A stretch of DNA of 32,939 nt from an uncultured Flavobacterium sp. (GCF_946479975.1 NZ_CAMLIX010000026.1:1-32939), one strand, 5' to 3'. Positions 1 to 6,797 are shown, counted from the first letter of the stretch. Numbers and translations: made by a program. The notes: generated by a model from the letters alone, not told the origin.

Positions 1-35
1 AAAGATTTACGCAAAGTTTGGAAGTTTTTTTTCTG

Positions 36-167
36 CTCGCAAAGTCGCAGAGGCGCAAAGTTTTTTTACAATATTGTCATCCTGAGCGAAGTCGAAGGAA
101 CGCAAAGTATCTACGCAAAGATTAGTAAAACTTAGAAATAAACTTTACGCCTCTGCGCCTTTGCGAG
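36..167. repeat. Imperfect inverted repeat of CGCAAAG type
   Basis: Two 28-bp arms (36-63, beginning CTCGCAAAG, and 140-167) are reverse complements at 26 of 28 positions. They enclose about 76 bp with a second repeat motif, GTCATCCTGAGCGAAG (76-91), and further copies of CGCAAAG. The right arm ends 6 bp before the stop codon of the SMR gene, so the folded RNA could close that transcript. The same CGCAAAG motif builds the hairpin at 21076-21188, so this is a dispersed family. Confidence 0.75.
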
Positions 168-173
168 ATTATT

Positions 174-506
174 TCAATGCGCCACAGTTTTAGAAAAAAC
201 ATTAATAACAATAACACCAATTATAATTAATGCTAAACCAATAATCGCTGGTAAATCTGGAATTTCTTTGAAGAAAATAGCACCAATTATCGTGATTAAA
301 ACAATGCCGACTCCAGACCAAATAGCATAAGCAAAACCAACGGGAATAGTCCTAATGGCAAAACTCAAGCAATAAAATGCACCGCAATAACCAATTATGG
401 TAATAATACTCGGAAGCAATTTTGTGAATTCTTCGGATTTCTTTAATGCAGAAGTTGCAATGATTTCGAAAATTATGGCAGCGAATAGAAATAGAAAATT
501 CTTCAT
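174..506 (-). CDS. Small multidrug resistance (SMR) family efflux transporter
   Basis: The 110-residue protein has four hydrophobic segments and the usual SMR length. Members of this family are dual-topology dimers in the inner membrane that exchange protons for cationic or guanidinium compounds. The proton/substrate glutamate is present at E14 (FEIIATSALK), with Y40, Y60 and W63 at the same numbers as the key aromatic residues of EmrE. The gene appears monocistronic, with a TATATTTG -7 box just upstream (522-529). EmrE-like drug export and Gdx-like guanidinium export cannot be separated from sequence reading alone, so no gene symbol is given. Confidence 0.9.
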   Translation of the reverse strand: MKNFLFLFAAIIFEIIATSALKKSEEFTKLLPSIITIIGYCGAFYCLSFAIRTIPVGFAYAIWSGVGIVLITIIGAIFFKEIPDLPAIIGLALIIIGVIVINVFSKTVAH

Positions 507-521
507 GTTTTTTGCTTTTTA

Positions 522-529
522 CAAATATA
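522..529 (-). promoter_or_regulatory. -7 promoter element of the SMR gene
   Basis: On the minus strand this reads TATATTTG, an exact match to the Bacteroidota -7 consensus TAnnTTTG. It lies 16 bp from the ATG at 506, implying a very short leader. No clear -33 TTTG was seen. Confidence 0.55.
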
Positions 530-548
530 AGCTTTAAACCAAAATGAA

Positions 549-1628
549 TTATTTCAAATCATTTTTTGCAGTTGATACACTTATCAATTTATAACCGTTT
601 TCTATGCGCAAAAACTCGAAATGATCTTGACCTAAATCGGTTTTGTTTTTTGGATTTATAATGATGCTTTTGACAGGATATTGCCAATCTTTTGATTCGC
701 GACAATTGTTAAAGTAAAGGTCATATTCAATAGTTTCAAAGATGAACTGATTTAACCCGTCTGACGTGATAAAATAATCTGTTTTGATTGAATTTAATTG
801 CTGTAGTTTTAATTTTAGAAGCGTGTAATTCTGATGAAGAAATTTAGTTTTAGATTCGCTTTTCCAACCGTCCGGTTCTTTCCAGTAGGTAATTTTATCA
901 AATGAATGTTTTTCTAAATTGGCTTTAGATAAGTCTTTCAGTAAAGTATTTTCTAGCCAAGATTTAAATTCCTTTTCATAATTTACAAACGAATAATATT
1001 GTCCATCTATTCCAAGAAAATTATCTCTTGTTTTGTCTTTGCTTGGTTCTTTTGATTTTTCTATAGAATAAAAATTCAAATCATCATTGAGAGTGAAATT
1101 TTCAACCAAGATTTTATTGTTGATATCGATTAGGAATTCTTTTCCGCCTTTCCAAAAAAAATGTTCTCCGTCTTGTTCTTTTTCAGCATCTTTTAGGGCA
1201 ATGATCATTCCGTTTATAACTTTAGTTAAAGCGCTGTATTGTGCTGGAATTACAATTTTTCCTTCGGCATTAAAGACTCCCATTTTGTCTGTTTTAGGAT
1301 CTGTAAATCTTATAAAACCTTCGTTTTCGCAGTCTGGACCATTATCAAAAACATATAAGCTGTCTTGCCCAACAATTTTTCCTTGTTTGGTTAAATAATA
1401 GTTTTTCCATCCATTTTCTTTTTCTTCTGTAACGGCCATTATATTTTCGAATTTGCGGGCAGTTGTAAAACCCGAAAATTTGGGTTCAATTTTAATTACT
1501 CCGTTTTTATCTTTAAATCCGGTTAATGTGGTGTCTTTATTGGGAAATGCAATCCAGACGTCATTGCTTTGGGCAAATACCAAAGAGTTAAACAGAAAGA
1601 ATATAGAAAGGGCAATAATCTTTTTCAT
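549..1628 (-). CDS. Secreted WG-repeat-like protein of unknown function
   Basis: The 359-residue protein begins with a Sec signal peptide (about residues 1-19, ending VFAQS). The N-terminal half has units resembling WG repeats: GFKDKNGVIKIEPKF near residue 37 and GVFNAEGKIVIPAQYSAL near residue 117. In such repeats a Gly-aromatic pair is followed by a hydrophobic stretch and IP.(Q/K)Y/F. The C-terminal half, from about 200, is not recognised. It starts 3 bp after the stop of the upstream Cys/His-rich gene, so the two are probably cotranscribed. The likely location is the periplasm or cell surface. WG repeats are generally thought to mediate binding; the ligand here is unknown. Confidence 0.7.
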   Translation of the reverse strand: MKKIIALSIFFLFNSLVFAQSNDVWIAFPNKDTTLTGFKDKNGVIKIEPKFSGFTTARKFENIMAVTEEKENGWKNYYLTKQGKIVGQDSLYVFDNGPDCENEGFIRFTDPKTDKMGVFNAEGKIVIPAQYSALTKVINGMIIALKDAEKEQDGEHFFWKGGKEFLIDINNKILVENFTLNDDLNFYSIEKSKEPSKDKTRDNFLGIDGQYYSFVNYEKEFKSWLENTLLKDLSKANLEKHSFDKITYWKEPDGWKSESKTKFLHQNYTLLKLKLQQLNSIKTDYFITSDGLNQFIFETIEYDLYFNNCRESKDWQYPVKSIIINPKNKTDLGQDHFEFLRIENGYKLISVSTAKNDLK

Positions 1629-1631
1629 AAT

Positions 1632-1916
1632 TTATCTAAGATGAATTTCTTCTTCATTATTTTTTGCTTCGTCAAAACAATCGGAACATAACATTTTGAA
1701 ATCGGCTAGAGATTGAAAAGTTTCTGTCCATTCTTCGCCGTTATTCAGAAGATATTGTTCGCAGGAATTACACCAAGCAATTTGAGGAAGATCTCCTTCA
1801 GCTTCTGAATAATAAAATCCGACTTTTTCTTTTTGGTCAATTGCCATGGCGATATGAATACAAGAAAATGCCATTTCTTTTGAGCCGTGGATATCACATA
1901 TAATTTCTTCGATCAT
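1632..1916 (-). CDS. Small Cys/His-rich protein, putative zinc binding
   Basis: This 94-residue protein has eight potential metal ligands in four pairs: C7/H10, C19/H21, C49/C52 and C77/C80. That spacing suggests one or two zinc-ribbon-like sites. There is no signal peptide or membrane segment, so it is likely cytoplasmic. The ATG at 1916 (MIEEIICD) is chosen over an in-frame TTG further upstream, because a TAAATTTG -7 box overlaps that TTG. It is followed after 3 bp by the WG-repeat-like gene. Function is not recognised; zinc binding is inferred from the ligand pattern only. Confidence 0.7.
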   Translation of the reverse strand: MIEEIICDIHGSKEMAFSCIHIAMAIDQKEKVGFYYSEAEGDLPQIAWCNSCEQYLLNNGEEWTETFQSLADFKMLCSDCFDEAKNNEEEIHLR

Positions 1917-1934
1917 TTTTCTGAATTTATATTT

Positions 1935-1942
1935 CAAATTTA
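1935..1942 (-). promoter_or_regulatory. -7 promoter element of the Cys/His-rich gene
   Basis: The minus strand reads TAAATTTG, matching TAnnTTTG. It is 19 bp upstream of the ATG at 1916 and overlaps an alternative TTG start, so it helps decide the start. Confidence 0.5.
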
Positions 1943-2005
1943 AATTTATAAAAATAAAAAACCTGTAAATGTCTTGTTAAATTAAGTGGTTCTTGTACTA
2001 CGTGA

Positions 2006-2118
2006 GCGTGAGGGATAGGAGTAGGCTACCGAAGTAGCGCGGATAGCCCGACAGTATCCCGATAAGAGGGCGAATACACGTAAAGTATTTTTGCCCTCTT
2101 ATCGGGATGGTGGCACGC
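2006..2118. repeat. GC-rich structured intergenic element with 16-bp perfect stem
   Basis: The element is clearly more GC-rich than its AT-rich surroundings. It contains a perfect 16-bp inverted repeat (ATCCCGATAAGAGGGC at 2056-2071 and its complement at 2093-2108), an inner 5-bp stem (AATAC 2073-2077 / GTATT 2085-2089), a GCTAC-CGAA-GTAGC hairpin at 2025-2038, and an outer GCGTG/CACGC pairing (2006-2010 with 2114-2118). GGGATA at 2012-2017 could instead pair with TATCCC at 2055-2060. No ORF with family resemblance was seen. It looks like a dispersed structured repeat or RNA element; which strand acts is unknown. Confidence 0.6.
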
Positions 2119-2165
2119 CCAAATGATTTTAGATTTCTTGGTTTTGGATTTTAGATTGAAAAACA

Positions 2166-2197
2166 AAACCCGACAGGTTTTAAAATCTGTCGGGTTT
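2166..2197 (-). terminator. Hairpin terminator after the coiled-coil gene
   Basis: The arms AAACCCGACAG (2166-2176) and CTGTCGGGTTT (2187-2197) are perfectly complementary and flanked by A/T runs. The hairpin lies 15 bp past the stop of the gene ending at 2212. Nearly the same hairpin follows ahcY at 2762-2794. Confidence 0.7.
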
Positions 2198-2211
2198 GTA
2201 AATGGTATTTA

Positions 2212-2670
2212 TTATTCTGTTCTTTTAAATTTTGCGTCTTCTAAAGCAAGTTCTAAATCGGCTACTTTTTTTGAACTTATTTCTTCTTCAGCTTTTGCTT
2301 TTTTTAGTTCTTCATCAAGTTTAGTTATTAGCTCTTTTTGTTTTGCAATATTTTTTTCATGATCAGGATTATTAGTATTATTTTCGAGAGTCTTTAATGT
2401 CGTTTTTTCTGCTCTTAAATCCAGTTCAATTTCCCATGATTTCTCTGCGAGTTTTACGAGTTTCCTTTCTTCTTTTTCTAATTTGGCCTGCACTTTTTCT
2501 TTATAATTTCGAGAAAGAGGTTTCACAGTTTCCAATTTTGGAGTATTTTGACGAGACATTGGTCTTCCAGTAATTGGATCATGAATTGGCAATTGCATGC
2601 TGTAATCTGCTTGAGCGTTTGAGAAAAAAGGTAATAATATGATTAATAATACAATCAGGCGGGTTTTCAT
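2212..2670 (-). CDS. Secreted coiled-coil protein of unknown function
   Basis: The 152-residue protein has an N-terminal signal peptide (MKTRLIVLLIILLPFFSNAQA), a short linker with PIHDPITGRPMSRQN, and then a long charged region (about residues 55-150) rich in K, E, L and A. That region is almost certainly a coiled coil. The ATG at 2670 is chosen over an in-frame TTG at 2691 because it puts the signal peptide at the N terminus. A hairpin terminator follows the gene. No domain is recognised; a periplasmic location is inferred from the signal peptide. Confidence 0.7.
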   Translation of the reverse strand: MKTRLIVLLIILLPFFSNAQADYSMQLPIHDPITGRPMSRQNTPKLETVKPLSRNYKEKVQAKLEKEERKLVKLAEKSWEIELDLRAEKTTLKTLENNTNNPDHEKNIAKQKELITKLDEELKKAKAEEEISSKKVADLELALEDAKFKRTE

Positions 2671-2761
2671 CTTTTTGATTTTGGTGCTCAAAAATATATT
2701 TATATTTTAAAAATAAAAAAGAATGTCAAATTAATTTGCCTTCTTTTTTATTTTAAAAACA

Positions 2762-2794
2762 AAACCCGACAGATTTTAAAAATCTGTCGGGTTT
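2762..2794 (-). terminator. Hairpin terminator after ahcY
   Basis: The arms AAACCCGACAGATT and AATCTGTCGGGTTT form a strong stem. On the minus strand it is followed by a T-rich tract. It is almost identical to the hairpin at 2166-2197, so this is a repeated terminator type. Confidence 0.75.
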
Positions 2795-2846
2795 GATATA
2801 TGATTTTAATGAAATCTAAAATCAGAAATCTACAATCTAAAACTAA

Positions 2847-4163
2847 TTAATATCTGTAGTATTCTGGTTTAAATGGACCTTGAACTTCTACACCAATGTA
2901 AGCAGCTTGATCGTCACGTAAAACTTCTAGTTCAACGCCTAATTTAGCTAAGTGTAAAGCAGCAACTTTTTCATCTAAATGTTTTGGTAACATGTAAACG
3001 TCATTATTATAAGCTGCACTGTTGTTCCATAATTCGATTTGAGCCAAAGTTTGGTTTGTAAATGAGTTACTCATTACAAAACTTGGGTGACCTGTAGCAC
3101 AACCAAGGTTTACTAAACGACCTTCAGCAAGAATGATGATATCTTTACCGTTGATGTTGTATTTGTCAACTTGTGGTTTGATTTCGATTTTAGATGCACC
3201 GTGGTTTTTGTTTAACCAAGCCATGTCGATTTCGTTGTCGAAGTGACCAATGTTACAAACAACAGTTTTATCTTTCATTTGCTCGAAGTGCTCTCCAAGA
3301 ACGATATCTTTGTTTCCTGTAGTTGTAATGATGATATCAGCATTTGCAATTACAGTGTTTAATTTTTTAACTTCATAACCGTCCATTGCAGCTTGTAAAG
3401 CACAAATTGGATCGATTTCAGTAACTGTTACAATAGAACCAGCACCTCTGAAAGAAGCTGCAGTTCCTTTTCCAACGTCACCATATCCGCAAACAACAAC
3501 TCTTTTTCCAGCTAACATTAAGTCAGTTGCACGACGTACAGCATCTACAGCAGATTCTTTACATCCGTATTTGTTATCAAATTTAGATTTAGTAACAGAA
3601 TCGTTAATGTTGATTGCAGGCATTGGTAAAGTTCCAGCTTTTACTCTTTCGTAAAGTCTGTGAACACCAGTTGTAGTTTCTTCAGAAAGACCTTTGATTC
3701 CAGCAACTAATTCTGGGTAACGATCGATAACCATGTTTGTTAAATCTCCACCGTCGTCAAGGATCATGTTCAATGGTTTTCTGTCTTCACCAAAGAATAA
3801 AGTTTGCTCAATACACCAGTCAAATGATTCTTCGTCAAGACCTTTCCAAGCGTAAACTGAAATTCCAGCAGCAGCAATAGCAGCAGCAGCCTGATCCTGA
3901 GTAGAGAAAATGTTACAAGAAGACCAAGTAACCTCTGCACCAAGGGCGATTAAAGTTTCGATCAAAACAGCAGTTTGAATCGTCATGTGTAAACATCCAG
4001 CGATACGCGCACCTTTAAGTGGTTGTTCGTCTTTATATTCAGCACGAAGTGCCATTAAACCTGGCATTTCAGCTTCAGCTAGTTCAATTTCTTTTCTTCC
4101 CCAAGCCGCTAGAGAAATGTCTTTTACTTTGAAAGCCACATAAGGCGTAGTTGTAGTACTCAT
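2847..4163 (-). CDS. ahcY: Adenosylhomocysteinase
   Basis: The protein (438 residues, full family length) hydrolyses S-adenosylhomocysteine to adenosine and homocysteine with bound NAD+, sustaining the methylation cycle in the cytoplasm. Visible signatures are the substrate-domain segment [16 protein letters not shown], the NAD-binding glycine-rich stretch [17 protein letters not shown], the GHFDNEID segment, and the conserved C-terminal Lys-Tyr tail ending KPEYYRY, which contacts the neighbouring subunit's NAD. The gene stands alone, with a -7 box upstream (4197-4204) and a hairpin terminator downstream. Identification is secure. Confidence 0.98.
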   Translation of the reverse strand: MSTTTTPYVAFKVKDISLAAWGRKEIELAEAEMPGLMALRAEYKDEQPLKGARIAGCLHMTIQTAVLIETLIALGAEVTWSSCNIFSTQDQAAAAIAAAGISVYAWKGLDEESFDWCIEQTLFFGEDRKPLNMILDDGGDLTNMVIDRYPELVAGIKGLSEETTTGVHRLYERVKAGTLPMPAININDSVTKSKFDNKYGCKESAVDAVRRATDLMLAGKRVVVCGYGDVGKGTAASFRGAGSIVTVTEIDPICALQAAMDGYEVKKLNTVIANADIIITTTGNKDIVLGEHFEQMKDKTVVCNIGHFDNEIDMAWLNKNHGASKIEIKPQVDKYNINGKDIIILAEGRLVNLGCATGHPSFVMSNSFTNQTLAQIELWNNSAAYNNDVYMLPKHLDEKVAALHLAKLGVELEVLRDDQAAYIGVEVQGPFKPEYYRY

Positions 4164-4196
4164 TTATATTATATTTGTGTAAATGTAATTTTTTTG

Positions 4197-4204
4197 CAAA
4201 TTTA
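4197..4204 (-). promoter_or_regulatory. -7 promoter element of ahcY
   Basis: The minus strand reads TAAATTTG, matching TAnnTTTG, 33 bp upstream of the ahcY start codon. No convincing -33 TTTG was seen. Confidence 0.5.
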
Positions 4205-4296
4205 AGGAATAGCTTTTGAATTTTACTATTTTCTGTAAGTTTTGTGAAATCTTTAATTTCTTAATCTTTAGAATGTTAGTTTAGGAATCGTTTTTA

Positions 4297-4490
4297 AACC
4301 ATATAAGTGATATAAGTTCATTTAAAAAGATTCTTAACTGTTACCTTTGTTGCTAATTGCTTTAATAATTTGAACCATATAAGTGATATAAGTTCATTTA
4401 AAAAGATTCTCAACTGTTACCTTTGTCGCTAATTGCGTATAATAATTTGAACCATATAAGTAATATAAGTTCATTTAAAACATTCTTAGC
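4297..4490 (+). repeat. Three tandem ~76-bp repeats
   Basis: Units start with AACCATATAAG at 4297, 4373 and 4450 (periods 76 and 77 bp). The first two are nearly identical; the third is shortened after about 35 bp. Each unit contains two ATATAAGT words one base apart (the third with a change), then TTCATTTAAAA. Units one and two also carry TACCTTTG (4342-4349, 4418-4425), a match to the -7 consensus TAnnTTTG. An inverted partial copy lies near 4559-4577. These repeats fill most of the 457-bp gap between ahcY and the phosphopantetheinyl transferase gene; nothing else was recognised there. Confidence 0.8.
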
Positions 4491-4620
4491 TTTAAACCTT
4501 AACGGAGAATTGCTTAAATTTACTTAAGACATATTTTTAACCCAAAGTTATATTTTCTTATATGACTTATATGGTTTTAAAAATTCACCATTCACCATTT
4601 ATAATTTACAATTAAAAAAA

Positions 4621-5274
4621 ATGCCTCTATTTCAGACCATACAATTCAATGAAACGACTAAAATCTTAATTTGGGAAATAACAGAATCTCTTGAGGAATT
4701 ATTGAGCCAAGTGGTTTTTTTAAAAGAAAAAACACAAAAGAGATTAAACGGAATGAAGTCTGAAATGCATCAGCGTGCTTTTTTGAGCGTTCGCATGCTG
4801 ATTCAGGAAATGGGCTTTACAGATAAAGATCTTCATTATGACGAATTTGGGAAACCGTATTTTGATTGTCATAATTATATTTCAATAACGCATTCATATC
4901 ATTTTGCGGCTATAATTATAAGCGAAGAAACGGTTGGAATTGATATGGAATTGCAACGCTATAAAATTCAGAGAATTGCAGATAAATTTACAGATTTTGA
5001 ATGTGCTTACTTAAATCCGTCTTCTGTAGAAGAATACATAAAAAAACTTACCGTAATCTGGGGAGCCAAAGAAGCGATCTTTAAAATAAGAAATGAAAAA
5101 GGTATAAGTTTTAAAGATCACATAAACGTGAACAACTTTTCTTTGGAGGAAACCCAAACGCAGGCAAGTCTTCATTTTGATAATCTGATAAAGGATTTTA
5201 ATGTGCATTATCAGGAAATCGAATCGAATAATTTTGAAGGTAAGTTTACTTTGGTTTATGCTTTTGAGAAATAA
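4621..5274 (+). CDS. 4'-phosphopantetheinyl transferase (Sfp type)
   Basis: The 217-residue protein fits the Sfp/AcpT superfamily, which moves phosphopantetheine from CoA to a serine of carrier proteins. The two hallmark motifs are present: VGIDME (D108, E110, metal binding) and WGAKEAIFK (W147, K150, E151, K155). Upstream, FGKPYFDCHNYISITHS matches the family's 'GKP ... SISHS' region. In flavobacteria such enzymes prime fatty-acid, flexirubin or polyketide-type carrier proteins; no carrier-protein gene is adjacent, so the partner is unknown. It stands alone downstream of the tandem repeats, which could influence its expression. Confidence 0.9.
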   Translation: MPLFQTIQFNETTKILIWEITESLEELLSQVVFLKEKTQKRLNGMKSEMHQRAFLSVRMLIQEMGFTDKDLHYDEFGKPYFDCHNYISITHSYHFAAIIISEETVGIDMELQRYKIQRIADKFTDFECAYLNPSSVEEYIKKLTVIWGAKEAIFKIRNEKGISFKDHINVNNFSLEETQTQASLHFDNLIKDFNVHYQEIESNNFEGKFTLVYAFEK

Positions 5275-5321
5275 AATTCAAGTTTTTTTTCAAATTCCAA
5301 ATTCCAATTTTCCGCAATCTT

Positions 5322-5395
5322 GTCATTGCGAGGAACGAAGCAACCTCACGATGATTGATTTGGCAAAGTGTGATTGCTTCGTTCCTCGCAATGAC
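5322..5395. repeat. Palindromic repeat with perfect 22-bp arms
   Basis: The arms at 5322-5343 (starting GTCATTGCGAGG) and 5374-5395 are perfect reverse complements around a 30-bp centre. The motif is a widespread bacterial intergenic repeat that yields the familiar false peptide CHCEERSN in translation. It sits between the convergent phosphopantetheinyl transferase and haemoglobin genes and could end both transcripts. A TTCCAAATTCCAA-type repeat (5291-5311) lies directly before it. Confidence 0.8.
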
Positions 5396-5794
5396 TTAAA
5401 CTTCACTTTCTTTCTGTCTATGTTGAAACATACTCACATATAAAAAAGTACTCATTTTTCGTGCGCGTCTCTTTAGCGTTTCTACATTTTCGCCTTCAAA
5501 ATGTTCGTCTAGTGTTTGAGACCAATGATTTAGCCAGATGCCAAATTCGTTTGCTGTGATTTTTTCGTCAAAATGAGCGTCAACTTCATTGTGAACAGTA
5601 TGCGGATTCCCTTTGTATTTTCGGACAGCAAATAAATTCGTTTCCCAAAAATCAGTTAGTTTTTCCAAGTGTAAATCCCAATCGGTAATGATTTCATTAA
5701 AATAAAAGCCGATTTCTTGATCGGCTCTTATTTTGTCGTAAAATGTATGTACTAGAAAAGCAATATCTGCTCTGTTTTCTATTTGTTTTTTCAC
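5396..5794 (-). CDS. Group III truncated haemoglobin
   Basis: Starting at GTG 5794 gives 132 residues, the usual family length. Numbering from there, Y19 matches the B10 tyrosine, H42 in DLHLEKLTDFW the E7 position, and H68 in GNPHTVH the proximal F8 histidine of group III globins such as Campylobacter Ctb. These haem proteins bind O2 or NO and are linked to nitrosative-stress defence or oxygen handling. The GTG overlaps the upstream gene's TGA as GTGA, a classic coupling arrangement; a longer reading from TTG 5911 would overlap that gene by about 120 bp and add a non-globin leader. It is the last gene of the Crp/Fnr-linked cluster. Confidence 0.9.
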   Translation of the reverse strand: MKKQIENRADIAFLVHTFYDKIRADQEIGFYFNEIITDWDLHLEKLTDFWETNLFAVRKYKGNPHTVHNEVDAHFDEKITANEFGIWLNHWSQTLDEHFEGENVETLKRRARKMSTFLYVSMFQHRQKESEV

Positions 5795-6078
5795 AGAAAA
5801 AGGGTGTTTAAAAGAATAAATACAACGCTTAAAATTGAGCTCAAAAGTAATAGATTGAAAACTACTTTGTGTTTCATTTGTGCCAAAATTGAAGTGTTTA
5901 CAAAGATACAAGCTAAAACAATAATGGCTAATTGAACCATTTGAAAAATAGAAGTTCCGTTAGATAAAACATACATTGCGGCAGCGCCTCCTAAACAGCT
6001 TTGCCCAATTACTGCCATTGCAGCAGAACCCATATAATTTCTATTGAAAATGTCGAATGTTGTGTGGTATAGTGTCAT
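5791..6078 (-). CDS. Small membrane protein between Crp/Fnr gene and haemoglobin
   Basis: From ATG 6078 (MTLYHTTFDIFN) the protein has 95 residues and about three hydrophobic segments: a glycine/alanine-rich one (GSAAMAVIGQSCLGGAAAMYVL), then two near residues 45-65 and 75-93. It has a short charged loop, QMKHK. An ATG at 6144 is rejected because it lies inside the 24-bp operator and upstream of the -7 box at 6100-6107. The stop codon overlaps the GTG start of the haemoglobin, so the two are coupled. No family was recognised. Context suggests a role in the same NO/O2 response, perhaps as a membrane partner of the globin; that is inference. Confidence 0.75.
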   Translation of the reverse strand: MTLYHTTFDIFNRNYMGSAAMAVIGQSCLGGAAAMYVLSNGTSIFQMVQLAIIVLACIFVNTSILAQMKHKVVFNLLLLSSILSVVFILLNTLFL

Positions 6079-6099
6079 GATATTCAGATTTTTATAGGA

Positions 6100-6107
6100 C
6101 AAAGATA
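6100..6107 (-). promoter_or_regulatory. -7 promoter element of membrane protein-haemoglobin operon
   Basis: The minus strand reads TATCTTTG, an exact TAnnTTTG match, 22 bp upstream of ATG 6078. The -33 region has no TTTG and is occupied by the palindrome 6126-6149, as expected for an activator-dependent promoter. Confidence 0.65.
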
Positions 6108-6125
6108 CGCCCACAACAGCGCTTC

Positions 6126-6149
6126 GTTTTATGATTAAAATCATAAAAC
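6126..6149. promoter_or_regulatory. 24-bp palindromic Crp/Fnr-type operator
   Basis: Two perfect 11-bp half sites, GTTTTATGATT and AATCATAAAAC, flank a central AA. The core reads TGAT-N4-ATCA, the spacing of Fnr/Crp-family sites. It lies between the Crp/Fnr gene stop (6160) and the -7 box (6100-6107). Its centre (6137.5) is about 30 bp upstream of the -7 box's upstream edge, roughly -41 to -44 from the expected start of transcription, which is the class II activation position. No T-run follows on either strand, which argues against a terminator. Confidence 0.75.
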
Positions 6150-6159
6150 AGGAACTTTT

Positions 6160-6756
6160 TTATCTGTATACTTTTCGATTAATAATCTTTAATTCACCTT
6201 TCTTTTCCAATGCTTTTATGGCTCTAATAACGGTTTCTACACGTAAACCCGTTAAATCTCCTATTTGCTGTCGGGTAAAATTAATTAGATAACCATTTTT
6301 GTCTTTTTGGAAATTGAAATAAGCAATTCCGTGATCGATTAATTTTAAAACGCGATGTTCTGGTTCATGCGTAGAAATTTCTGCCGCCATAACCGATTTA
6401 TAATACAAGCGCTGCGCAAGGTTTTCTATTATTTTAATGCTTACCGACGGATTTTCTTCGAGCAGTTTTAGGAAATTAGGTTTTAGAAGAAGCAAAATCT
6501 CGCTTTCTTCCACCGTAATTGCATTGGCAGGATATTTTTGATTTAAGAATAATGGAGGTTCCCCAAAAGATTGTTCTTTGTAGAATATTCCCTGAATAAA
6601 TTCGCGTCCGTCATCATTGTAGTTACACATTTTAATTTCGCCCGAAATAATCTGATAATAATGCGTTGGCAGATTTCCTTCTTCAAAAATAATTTCATTT
6701 TTAGAGAACGATTTTTTTAAGGCGCCATATCGCTGCAATAATTCAACTGCGATCAT
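6160..6756 (-). CDS. Crp/Fnr family transcriptional regulator
   Basis: The 198-residue protein has a cyclic-nucleotide-binding-type beta-barrel domain (about residues 15-115, with ISGEIKMCNYND and FGEPPLFLNQ), a dimerisation helix (115-140) and a C-terminal winged helix-turn-helix (about 150-195, TRQQIGDLTGLRVETVIRAI). Only one cysteine is present, so it is not a [4Fe-4S] Fnr; the sensed signal could be NO, haem, a nucleotide or nothing diffusible. The palindrome 10 bp past its stop and the downstream haemoglobin suggest it controls that operon in response to NO or oxygen (inference). Confidence 0.92.
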   Translation of the reverse strand: MIAVELLQRYGALKKSFSKNEIIFEEGNLPTHYYQIISGEIKMCNYNDDGREFIQGIFYKEQSFGEPPLFLNQKYPANAITVEESEILLLLKPNFLKLLEENPSVSIKIIENLAQRLYYKSVMAAEISTHEPEHRVLKLIDHGIAYFNFQKDKNGYLINFTRQQIGDLTGLRVETVIRAIKALEKKGELKIINRKVYR

Positions 6757-6789
6757 AAATGGTTACTTTTATTGTTAATGGGGTGTCTG

Positions 6790-6797
6790 CAAATATA
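6790..6797 (-). promoter_or_regulatory. -7 promoter element of the Crp/Fnr gene
   Basis: The minus strand reads TATATTTG, matching TAnnTTTG, 33 bp upstream of the ATG at 6756. It lies in the divergent gap to the GGGP synthase gene. Confidence 0.5.

Noticed and set aside
1087..1398. 103-residue plus-strand ORF
   Set aside because: Antisense to the WG-repeat-like gene, whose signal peptide and repeats make the minus strand the coding one.
4297..4490. CRISPR-like array
   Set aside because: The whole 76-bp unit is repeated with no constant repeat/variable spacer division, only three units and no cas genes.
5201..5443. 80-residue plus-strand ORF with CHCEERSN
   Set aside because: It is a translation of the GTCATTGCGAGG palindrome plus the tail of the phosphopantetheinyl transferase gene; this peptide is a well-known false ORF product.
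6126..6149. Palindrome as terminator of the Crp/Fnr gene
   Set aside because: It is AT-rich, would leave a 2-base loop, and is not followed by a T-run; the TGAT-N4-ATCA core fits an operator better.
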